The notes under the pieces were generated by a model, which did not search any database, was not told where the DNA came from, and saw only the letters and a list, made by a program, of their open reading frames with translations. From Rhabdophis nuchalis (taxonomy: Eukaryota > Chordata > Lepidosauria > Squamata > Natricidae), in NCBI GenBank assembly GCA_039707465.1, contig CM077645.1:167167503-167231502 (forward strand): a stretch of DNA of 64,000 bases. The letters run 5' to 3'. The position numbers and the translations under genes were made by a program. Positions 55,089-64,000 of this stretch are shown in pieces. Positions within the stretch are counted from its first letter, which is position 1; every line of letters begins with the position of its first letter.

Positions 55089-56130
55089 TGTATGGAAAGA
55101 AAACCAGTCAAGCAAGACGCAGAAGATTAGAGCCATATTGAATACAATATTCAACATTGTCATTCATAGAAAAAAACAGTATTAATTTCTGATTTATCTG
55201 CTATTCAAACTTTAATGCTGCTTTATGTCCAGATGATGGATTTGGTGAAGATTAATTCTCTCCTATTGACCACATTAAAAAAATGAAACAACTGTGGAGA
55301 GAGAAAAAGCAAACTCTGCCTAATTTTTATTTATGCTTTGCTGGCATGCTGCACATTATAAAAAATGTAGATTTGACTCTTTTTAGAAATAAGCTATTTT
55401 TTTTACAGGAGAAGAAGTTAACTATGAAGTTGCCCCTAATACCGTAACTGCTGTAATATTTCATCGTATGAAATAAAAACTCCACGATATTTCTTCCATA
55501 TTTCATTAACTGTGCTTATGTATGCCTACAAATAGTCTTGCTTCATAATTGAGAGGTCAAATGGTGTTGATGATAAACCAGACAATCAAACGCTACTTTG
55601 ATTTTTCTCTGGCAAAAGCCTACTCCAAATACAGCTTTTATATCAATTAATTTAGAGCAGTCAAGAAACAAATCAAATGTTTAAAAACATTAAAAACTGT
55701 TAACTATATTGCATTAGCAGAATTCTGGCGAAGATACTGTCCGTTGGCAGAATGATTGAACCTGCTCATTTGAATAATAGAATTAAGAAGCTGAATTCTA
55801 GTCAGGATGAACATTCTTTTTTTTAAATCTATCTTTTCTCTTCCTAAAGTTATGATGCATTAGATGGAAACACGCAGTTTGTGTACTTTGTAGCATTTTA
55901 TTCAACAAATCAGTTGACACAGATTCAAACATAATTCCACCAAAAATGGCATAGCCGTAGGAAACTGTATTTTCCAAATATTTAATGTAATTCAAAGTAC
56001 ACAGGGTGATTTATTTTAGAGCTGAAGTTTTACTTTTAAGAGTACAAAGATACTTGTGAAATAGCAACTCGTTGTGATGTGCAGGTGGAAAGCCACACAC
56101 AGTTTGCAGATACAACTGAATAGATTAGAT
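55089..56130. other. no recognisable gene or repeat
   Basis: AT-rich DNA; short frames only. Confidence 0.5.
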
Positions 56131-56135
56131 ACTTT

Positions 56136-56186
56136 ACAATACAATACAATACAATACAATACAATACAATACAATACAATACAATA
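56136..56186. repeat. (ACAAT)10 microsatellite
   Basis: Ten pure pentanucleotide units at the 3' end of the CR1-L3 LINE; on the LINE strand they read ATTGT. Confidence 0.97.
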
Positions 56187-56245
56187 GCAGAGTTGGAAGG
56201 GACCTTGTAGGTCTTCTAGTCCAACCCCCTGCATGGGCAGGAACC

Positions 56246-56677
56246 TTATACCATTTCAGACAAATGGCTGTCTAACATCTTTTTAAAGACTTCCAGGGTT
56301 GGGGCATTCACAACTGCTGGAGGCAAGCTGTTCCAGAGGTTAATTGTTCTTACTGTCAGGAAATTTCTCCTTAATTCTAAGTTGCTTCTGTCCTTGGTTA
56401 GTTTCCACCCATTGCTTCTTGTCCTGCCCCCAGGTGCCTTGGAGAAAAGTTTGACTCCCTCTTCTTTGTGGCACCCTCTGAGATATCGGAACACTGCTAT
56501 CATGTCTCCCCTGGTCCTTCTCTTCATCAAACTAGACATACCCAGCTCCTGCAGCCGTTCTTCATATGTCTTAGTCTCCAGTCCTCTAATCATCTTGGTT
56601 GCTCTTCTCTGCACTCTTTCCAGAGTCTCCACGTCTTTTCTACATCGTGGCGACCAAAACTGTATGCAGTATTCCAA
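56246..56677 (-). pseudogene. CR1-L3 ORF2 C-terminus, open frame of 143 codons
   Basis: No stop from 'EYCIQFWSPRCRKDVETLER' through 'RATKMIRGLETKTYEERLQE', 'GGRTRSNGWKLTKDRSNLEL' and 'RRNFLTVRTINLWNSLPPAV' to 'FKKMLDSHLSEMV'. This is the domain after the RT in CR1 proteins, typically of about this length. The RT itself is absent because of truncation. Confidence 0.85.
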
Positions 56678-56790
56678 GTATTCCAGTATTCCTTTAGACT
56701 AAAATGTCTAAAGTATCTAATTACCACTGAGAGAACAGATGCGAATTCACGGATTGTAAAAGCATCTTGAACCTCAAAGACAAATTATAT

Positions 56791-56814
56791 TACACACACA
56801 CACATACACACACT
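56791..56814. repeat. (CA)n microsatellite
   Basis: About 11 CA units with one interruption. Confidence 0.85.
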
Positions 56815-57926
56815 CTATATTCACATATTGTATTATAATCCTTTTTCCCCCTTTACTTACTTTACTTTTTCTTCATGAATGAAGTAATCCCTATATTACA
56901 AATCTGTAAAGGCCATTAAGTATCTCTGATATACAAGATGCTTGATAAATAATACTTCATTCTGGATTTGTGCCTTCCTGGATGAGTATATTGCTTCTCG
57001 GCATAGAGTACTTCTTTTTTAATTGCTCCAACTTATAAATAGAGAGTATGTTGTTAATATTAGAAATATTTTCATAATTATAAAACAAACCCAGAGTAGG
57101 GATTAAAAAGTAAACTCTCCTTTGAGTCAAGCTTCACTCCTGTGGACACCATAGATGCAGCCATTCAGTTTTTTGACAACAGCATAAAAGTGATTTGCGA
57201 CTGCCTTCTTCTATGGTTTTTTAATTTTCCAGTTTAATCTACAATCTTGAAATTCCTAGAGAGCCCGTCATGCAAATACTAAGTTGACCCAACCCTGTTT
57301 ATTTTCCCAGCCCAGGTAGAGTCAGCCAAGTGTTTCCACACATTCACATATACACCTCGCAGAAGAAATCAGGAATGTATCATTAAAATTATAACGTCAC
57401 AAAGTAAACATTTTTCACAGATTAGCAATAATAGCAGTAGTAATTGCAATTCTTTCATACACTCCGGAACAGGTTCAGCCAAAACCCTGGGAGAACAGAT
57501 GGATCTCAGCTATGCCTAAAAATCCATAGTGCTGAACTGAGTAGGGAGCAAATTCCATGCTTGGGGCATTTACCTTGAAAATAGCAGCATTATGTTTATA
57601 ATTTCTTCATAAACATGGCTTGAATTTGAGTTAGCACTAAACAAGTTGCTGCCAATTCACTCATAATTCATACTCCCCCTCCCCCCAACTTTCTTGGATA
57701 CTTTTCTGAGAGAAAACAAATAAAACAATGTGGGTATTTCCAAGCTTCTTGTTTCCTGAGAAAGATTGTTCCCAGTCCTCTCTGCTAATATTTCCATTTC
57801 CCAAACAAATGGGAAGAGCTGGAAATATATCCCTTAGCTCTAACCTTCAGCTGGAATGGGGGTGATCATGTGCTGAGTGCCTTGGTGGATCTGCTCTTGT
57901 GTTGCCTTTTTTCCATCTTCCCAAAA
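56815..57926. other. no recognisable gene or repeat
   Basis: Plain DNA. Confidence 0.5.
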
Positions 57927-58311
57927 CAGGAAGTCCTCCACTTTCAACTACAATTGGAACCAGAATTTCCACTGCTAAGCAAGGTAGTTGTTAAGTGAGT
58001 GACACCTTATTTTATTTACCATTTTTGCCATGGTTGTTAAGTGAATCACTGCAGTAATTAAGTGAAACTGGCGTTCTCCCATTGACTTCAGTTGTCAGAA
58101 GCTGGCTGAGCAGGTTGCAAATGGTGATCATGTGACTCCATGACATTGCAGCCATCATAAATACATATCAGTAGCCAAGTGCCCAATTTTTGATCATGTG
58201 ACTGTGGGGATGCTGCATTAGTTGTAAGTGTGAGGACTGGTTGTAAGTCACTTTTTCAGTGCCATTGTACCTTTGTTGTTAAATAAATGGTTGTAAGTTG
58301 AAAACTATTTG
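57927..58311. mobile_element. TIR element, 'CAGGTAGTCC' family
   Basis: Ends CAGGAAGTCCTCCACTTTC and 'AGTTGAAAACTATTTG'. The interior 'GTTGTTAAGTGAGTGACACC' and 'TTTTTGATCATGTGACTGTG' matches 43889-44278 in reverse order. No ORF. Confidence 0.75.
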
Positions 58312-59604
58312 TATACAATAGGCATCTATGATTGTCTCTTGTCCATTGATCAATTACTTTTCCAGGTACAATTCTGAGAAGATGAAGGTGAAAAGAAGAA
58401 ATTAATGACATTCCCTATCTACCAGCAGACTGAATCATCTGCCGGTATGTATTTATGTATGAGTTTGGCCTACTCATGTATGAACCAGTGTGAATGTGTT
58501 GTATCATGACTTTCAAAAACTTTGCTTTTTCCTGTTAATTCCAAATAATTGCTTTTAACCTTGCTTAGTCCTCTTCAACATTTCAGACGTCTATGTACTT
58601 TTGGTTATTTAATAGTACTAAACCACTAGATTCACCTGATTAAATGAAAGTTCTTTATTGTATTGCATTTTGATTTTTTAAAATTGAAAGCACATATTGC
58701 ATGAAACTAAAAAAAGTGGATGCAGTTGTGACTGCTGAAATATTTGTTGGCTGTAAAAATCACTAAACCATTAAAAAAGTTCTTTGCAACCCCAGAAAGC
58801 AAAGATCCCTTTCTCCTTATCTAGCCTAATTTATGAAACATCACTACATGTGACCAAATCTTGGTTTGTTTCTCATTTTATCAGGCAGACAAAATTAAAA
58901 TGTCTCACATGTTCTAGAGGCATTCCCATGGGGTGCACTGTCTGAATGCTCTGGTCTTTCTCAGACAGCAACAGGATATGTAGTAGAAAGCTCAAGTGTC
59001 CTTTGAGAAGTTGCTGCTCCTCTCGCCCGTTTCGGAATCATAACAGAGAATGAGTGACTCAGGCTGTAGTCTAGAGAAATGAGTCAAGGGCAAAACAAAC
59101 ATTTCACTCATAAGCAACAGGCAAATTGGCTAGCACATAGGAATGGTTTTCACTTGGCAGAAACAAGTTGATTGAATTTGACTTGGTAGTTTTTGCATAT
59201 TGCAGTCAGCTTTGAAGTACTGGCACTCATCGTTGTACTAATACTATTAACCTAACTGTGTTGTATAATGAGGTTGGTGTTCTGAAAATAAATAACAAGC
59301 ACAGTAGAGACTTTCCATGTAAAAGATTCACCAAAGGTTATGTTGTCTTCAGCCATGAAAAAAAAAAGGGGTGGGTGGGAATTATAACATTCATTGGGAA
59401 CAGGCCCTCAGTTGGTATGGTCATTCCATATTCTGAGGATAAACAATGGGCATTTCTCTAGGATTTCTTCCTTTCTGCATTTTTAAAACCTAAGCAACAT
59501 CAACAACACAGATGTCTGTCTGGGTTTGATTCAGATAGAATTGAAATGATTAGCTTTAAGTAACAGGCCAACAATTTCAAATTCCATATACGTTATAATT
59601 GGAA
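58312..59604. other. no recognisable gene or repeat
   Basis: Plain DNA; the frame 59258-59461 has no recognised domain. Confidence 0.5.
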
Positions 59605-59665
59605 GAGTCACTTAGGTGATATGGGCGGTGTAGAAATTTGATAAAGAAATAAATAAAAAAACATG
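59605..59665 (+). mobile_element. LINE 3' terminus
   Basis: 'GAGTCACTTAGGTGATATGG' followed by GCGGTGTAGAAATTTGATAAA and AAAT units, like the 3' end at 41.2 kb. Confidence 0.55.
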
Positions 59666-59885
59666 ATTTGTTTCTTTTTAATGAGACAGAAGAAAGGACA
59701 AACATGAGCAAATAATTGTGTAAGATCTGCTTTTGGAATTCTGGTGGCATTATTTTTGGTAGTGATTATTTCTAGTATTAGTAATTATTTCCTACTGTTT
59801 GGATATGTACAATGCCATGGAATGGGAAAACATTTCAATTTTCCAGACTATTATCCCACATTCCCAATATTTCTACATAATACAC

Positions 59886-60432
59886 TCCCATACACTCCCA
59901 TGTAACACCGATCCTGCGCGAGATGCACTGGCTTCCTGTGGTCTTTCGGGTGCGCTTCAAGGTTCTGACGACCATCTTTAAAGCGCTCCATGGCTCGGGG
60001 CCTAGTTATATGCGAGACCGTCTCCTGCCCCATACATCCCTCCGGCCGATCCGCTCCCACAGAGAGGGCCTTCTCAGGGTGGGCAATGCCGACTGGCGAC
60101 ACCTAGGGGAAGAGCCTTCTCTATGGTGGGCCCTGCCTTTTGGAACGACCTACCCCCTGAACTTCGTACCATCTCGGACCTCCGCCTCTTCCGCCAGTGT
60201 CTAAAGACACATCTCTTTCAGCAAGCCAGCCTAGCCTAACCTCCCGTTGGGGCTATTTTAGATAGTTTTAAACTGGGGATTTTAATTTGGATTTTAGCAC
60301 AGGACTGTAATTTAATATGTTTTTAAATTCTGTATTTTATTGTTTTATATGTTTTTGAAATTCCTGTGCGCCCCCCTGGGTCCTTCGTGGAGAAGGGCGG
60401 GATATAAATTTAATTAAAATTTAAAAAATAAG
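59886..60432 (+). mobile_element. L2-type LINE, 5'-truncated copy F
   Basis: Begins at 'CACTCCCATGTAACACC' and covers about the last 110 codons, the 3' UTR, the GGGTCC-type hairpin (60366-60402) and an AATTAAAATTTAAA tail. It is of the same subfamily as copies B and E. CACTCCCATA-like sequence is duplicated at its left edge. Confidence 0.9.
59905..60237 (+). pseudogene. C-terminus of LINE ORF2-like protein, frameshifted
   Basis: 'MHWLPVVFRVRFKVLTTIFK' through 'SHREGLLRV' matches copy E. About 14 bases are then missing near 60080 (between 'CTCAGGGTG' and 'GGCAATGCC'), so the rest ('LWNDLPPEL'-equivalent) is in another frame. Confidence 0.85.
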
Positions 60433-60970
60433 CACATCATAATGCAAATGACACGAATTATTATTTCCTTCAATTGACACAGATCACATCATATGCAACA
60501 ATGACACGGGATTTCATTTTCATCTTCCTTCCCCCACTCAGATATCTTTGTGTTTATTCACATTTATATGGTAAAGTATTTCTAATTTCTTCTTTACTAT
60601 GTAGATTTCCCCCCACATTATGCTAGCTATGCCACAATATAGTTAGATTAGTTTTTGGCATTGTTTTTTGTATGATTACAGTCATTACAATTTGTAAATC
60701 AATGTTTTATTGCTCAGAGTATTATGTAGATCCAGCTTTTCATGGTTTTTAATTTTTTAATTTTCCACCTACCTAATAAATGGAGAAGTGAAATATTTCT
60801 CTTTGAATAGATGAAAGACATTCTTTATGTTTATTTTTGAATGAAGGCCTCTTATTGGGTTTTTTTTGCATAAAATGAATTTGCGATTTATGATTTTGAT
60901 GATTAGAGAGAATAGATTTAACTGTACAGAGAGAGGTTAAAAAAGATTATTTACAGAAAAGAATCCAGGG
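60433..60970. other. no recognisable gene or repeat
   Basis: AT-rich DNA. Confidence 0.5.
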
Positions 60971-60974
60971 ACAT

Positions 60975-61245
60975 GATGTCAAATGTTATCCAAAGACGTC
61001 TCCGTGGTCATATGGCCGGCATGACTAAATGCTGAAGGCGCATGGAAAGCTGTTACCGTCCCACCAAATGTGGTCCCTATTTTTTTTACTTGTATTTTTA
61101 CATGCTTTTGAACTGGTAGGTTGGCAGAAGCTGGGACAAGTAACGGGAGCTCACTCTGTTACGCGGCACTAGGGATTTGAATCACCGAACTACTGACCTG
61201 ATCGACAAGTCATTGTCTTGGCCTCTGAGCCACCGCATCCCACAA
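60975..61245 (-). mobile_element. tRNA-derived SINE (second family)
   Basis: On the minus strand from 61245: GGGATGCGGTGGCTCAGAGG with A box TGGCTCAGAGG and B-box-like ATTCAAATCCC, then 'TAACAGAGTGAGCTCCCGTT' and 'CCACGGAGACGTCTTTGG'. The 3' end seen at 37.02 kb is missing. Confidence 0.8.
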
Positions 61246-62681
61246 ATACAAATTTAAAAGAAATACAAATTCAGATACATAATTTAACAATACTTATTTA
61301 TTAAATGTATATAGTCACCCATCTACCAATGGAATTCTGGGCATATATGACTGCAGGCAGCAACATAATCTAAATGGAGCGGGATAAGATAGAGTTTACT
61401 GTTTTCTTCAGAGAAATATTTCAAAAATAGTTTAGAATTTGCATGGGATAATGTGGAAAATATGAAATACCGATAAGAGCAATTTAGGGGATTTATAGTA
61501 TGAGCAGATACAGAGTTTTGCTCAAGAATGGGATTTTTGATTCTTATGGCATCTGAATGTGAAAAGTTAAGTCAGATTTTCATGATTCCTATAAAATATT
61601 GACCCATGTGAAGTAGGCATTCTTAGATGGATTCTATTCACAACAACCTCATTAAACATTTTGTCTTGCCTTAATAGTGAACTTTTCTTCATCGATGATA
61701 CATTTTAAAGGTAAGAATACAGAATTTGCAGTGCTGCAGATGTTAATGAACTGAATCCCTGAGACCACAGTGTTACACAACCCCAGCAACTTTAATCTGG
61801 CTGGGGAATTCTGGGAACTGAAGTCCACATAGCTTAAATTTGCTGAGTTTGAGAGCACTGGTTTAGACAGTGTGGCCAATATTGAAGGATGCCTGAAAGG
61901 CCACAATCTCCGCAAATCTCTTTTAAGAAACAATCTGAAGCAATAAAGGAAATCTAATAAAAAACATTAAAAAGTGTTTAAATGTAAACAGAACTCAGTC
62001 TATGGTTGGCTAAAGAGAAAAATCCTTCTCTGCCTGTAACAAATAGCAGAATTATAATTGAGCAGGAGAACTGAAAGTGGAAATTGATGCACTGATTCAA
62101 ATTTCTTAATAATTTATTATATCTCTGGTGGATTCATTACAGGAATGACTATAATTCCCTTAGTTAGAAGAGGAGGCCTACGTGAACATCATTATTTGTA
62201 CATGATATTTTATTCAGAAAGCACTGTAATGTGATCATGTATTTTCAAGTCGACAAAAGAATTTGTCTGTGGTAAACAAAGAAACTCTGAGGTGAAACTT
62301 TTATAAATGTAGCCTTGAAGTGCATAGATCTAGTTCCATAAGTGATCTTAAAGATTATACTGTCAAGTAAAATACATAACCATCTTAAAAAAAAACTATT
62401 TAGAGACCTCTGTTTTAGGTTCTTGTTCTTTAGCTCCTGTTTTAAATCATTAGACATTATGGATTCACGCTGCCAATTCTGATAGCTGAAATATTCACAC
62501 AGAGATAGAACACATTGTATGCATTCATAAAAGCATTCTCCAAATGGAACAGAGCTTTAGGTAATTGCAATCAATATGTTTGGCCATGACATTTCACTTG
62601 GAAATGACAAACAAAAATATCAAATTCAGATGCGCATTACACCAGGACTACATGGCCTAGGAAATGTGAGGAAAACACTAA
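61246..62681. other. no gene; one degraded hairpin MITE core
   Basis: At about 61780-61862 'CTGGCTGGGGAATTCTGGGA' and 'CTGAAGTCCACATAGC' are the core of a hairpin MITE with lost ends. Otherwise nothing recognised. Confidence 0.5.
61278..61345 (-). mobile_element. LINE 3' tail fragment
   Basis: 'CTTATTTATTAAATGTATAT' then AGTCACCCATCTACCAATGG resembles the reverse of the 41.2-kb type 3' end. Confidence 0.45.
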
Positions 62682-62985
62682 GTAAAGGTACGTTCAGACG
62701 TATCTGACTTTAAGGGGCAGTAGTCATCTCTGTTTCTTAGCAGAGGGAGCCAGTGTGGTCCAAAGTTATTTCCATGGGTCATGTGGCCAGCATGACTAAT
62801 CACTGAGGTGCATGGAATACTGCTACCTTCCTGCCAAGGTGATATCTATTTATCTGCTTGCATTTGCATGCTTTTGAACTGTTAGGTGGAAGGGAGCCAG
62901 GGCAGGTAACAGGACTCATTCTGTTGCACAATGCTTAGACCCAGGCCGTCAGCTTTCCAGTGAATAAGCTCAGCATCTTTAACTG
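62682..62985 (-). mobile_element. tRNA-derived SINE (second family), older copy
   Basis: 'TTTCCATGGGTCATGTGGCC' with 'AGCATGACTAATCACTGAGG' and 'TTGCATGCTTTTGAACTGTT' match 60975-61245 in the same orientation. The tRNA-like head at 62900-62985 is heavily mutated. Confidence 0.7.
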
Positions 62986-63799
62986 AGAAAATACAAAAAT
63001 AGATTTCAGAAAATGGCAGAATCCCTGTATCGTGATCATGTTCTATAGCCACCTGGACTACATGCATACGGTGATAATAATTGTACATAAAGTTGAGAAA
63101 GGAACTGTCTGCCTTATTCTGCAAGTTAAAAAGCTTGCAGGGTTTCTGATCTTATTTTGTTATTCTGCTTTGACATTGTGCAATCAGTGATTTGTTCTGT
63201 TTATTCACCTGAGTTGGGATTCTGCAGAGGAAAGGATTCACGTATATTAGGCCAGCAGTTGTACCAGTAGAACAGAACACTTGGCTTCTGAGATTGGCCA
63301 AGGATTTTATTTAAATATATGGATGGGTAACTTCCTTGCATATGGAAGTGTGGCAAAACAACCAACTGTTCCACAAATATTCCTTTTTGAAAACCATTGA
63401 TGCTTTGTTCTATAGAAATTCCTGCCATGCACCATTTAAAAACATTTCACGATAGAGATCATAGCTAAGGAATGTTGGCCCTGTAAGAAACCTTTATGTT
63501 TCTCACCGATGTAAATCAAAGTAAGATGATGCTTGGTAATTTATTTTAAAAAGTGAAAGCATATTCTGTAAATGACATCAAACTGCCTATTAACTCCTCA
63601 TGGTGCGCCCTGGATAGCAGGAACTAAATTACAGCATTAACTAAATGAACTAGCAACTGCTAGACTTTCCTAACTTTCAAAATACAAGGCCTATTAACTA
63701 CATTACTGAGACCATATCTAATTGCCCAAAGAATACATTACGTAGTCAAATTTAAATACATTTTACCAAGATTATGATTTGTAATGTCAAAATTACAAG
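62986..63799. other. no recognisable gene or repeat
   Basis: Plain DNA; short frames only. Confidence 0.5.
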
Positions 63800-63866
63800 T
63801 CCCCGAGTCCCCATGGGGGAGAGGGGGCGGTCTATAAATTAATAAAATTATTATTATTATTAAAAA
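63800..63866 (+). mobile_element. L2-type LINE 3' tail only (GAGTCC subtype)
   Basis: 'CCCCGAGTCCCCATGGGGGA' then GAGGGGGCGGTCTATAAATT and ATT units. About 65 bp; no UTR upstream of the hairpin. Confidence 0.85.
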
Positions 63867-64000
63867 TAAAATGAAAATCTGATTTTAGGACATTTGTCCA
63901 TGACCTGGTAAATGTGACAACAATGAAGTCCATTCCCCCACTTTACATAACCTTATCAGGCCTAAAAGAACTTCTTCTGACCCTAACAAAGGCCTTTTAA

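Larger units (their letters stand above)
56136..56705 (-). mobile_element. CR1-L3 LINE, 5'-truncated
   Basis: Minus-strand copy with pentanucleotide tail, 3' terminus 'GGACTAGAAGACC' type ('AGAGTTGGAAGGGACCTTGT' on the plus strand), and coding region from 56677 to 56246. It is truncated at about 56705. It is the best-preserved CR1-L3 copy here and matches the fragments at 8.6, 15.2 and 35.7 kb. Confidence 0.9.

Noticed and set aside
54710..55130. Overlapping frames of 71-133 codons
   Set aside because: GC-rich interior of a hAT element with TIRs and a perfect TSD; no transposase motif.

Overview
This is repeat-dense vertebrate DNA, most likely from a squamate reptile and probably a snake. 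The evidence is the repeat content: CR1-L3 LINEs carrying pentanucleotide tails, a large CR1/L2-type LINE family whose 3' end is a GC-rich hairpin followed by a microsatellite, squamate-type tRNA-derived SINEs, an R4/Dong-like LINE, and many short non-autonomous hAT elements. I found no host protein-coding exon, rRNA or tRNA gene, and nothing bacterial. The window reads as intergenic or intronic sequence.

Layout. 1-5 kb: an old LINE remnant, an L2-type copy (minus), a 560-bp hAT element and a tRNA-SINE. 5-12 kb: mostly plain AT-rich DNA with an R4/Dong-like fragment, a (TAA)n tract, small hAT elements and an L1 3' end. 12.2-16.6 kb: two large L2-type copies in opposite orientations; the second was hit by a tiny inverted tail of its own superfamily that left the frame open. 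17-28 kb: several hairpin hAT elements, another L2-type copy, a TIR element of the 'GTATAAGACGCACC' type, and an R4/Dong remnant split by an L2-type tail. 28-47 kb: lower density, with a (CT)42 tract, a LINE with an internally inverted RT segment, a probable solo LTR inside a CR1-L3 fragment, a second LTR-like block, and an isolated 39-bp palindrome. 47.5-52 kb: a 1.8-kb hAT element with a perfect 8-bp target duplication and a swollen GGAA array, then the best-preserved coding sequence of the window, a 714-codon uninterrupted reverse-transcriptase ORF. 52-64 kb: plain DNA with a hAT element, two CR1 copies, another L2-type copy and two copies of a second tRNA-SINE family.

How it fits together. 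The only proteins recognisable are retrotransposon enzymes. The L2-type LINEs share one 3' terminal hairpin and come in two subfamilies (loop 'GGGTCC' versus 'GAGTCC'). Fragments as short as about 40 bp with target duplications show that this 3' end is copied first and nearly always truncated. Twelve hAT-type insertions have scorable 8-bp target duplications; eleven have TA in the middle, which points to one type of transposase mobilising several unrelated-looking families. Nested insertions give a relative chronology. I did not find a new multi-gene system; the strongest leads are the shared target signature, the open RT ORF, the scrambled LINE and the unexplained palindrome.
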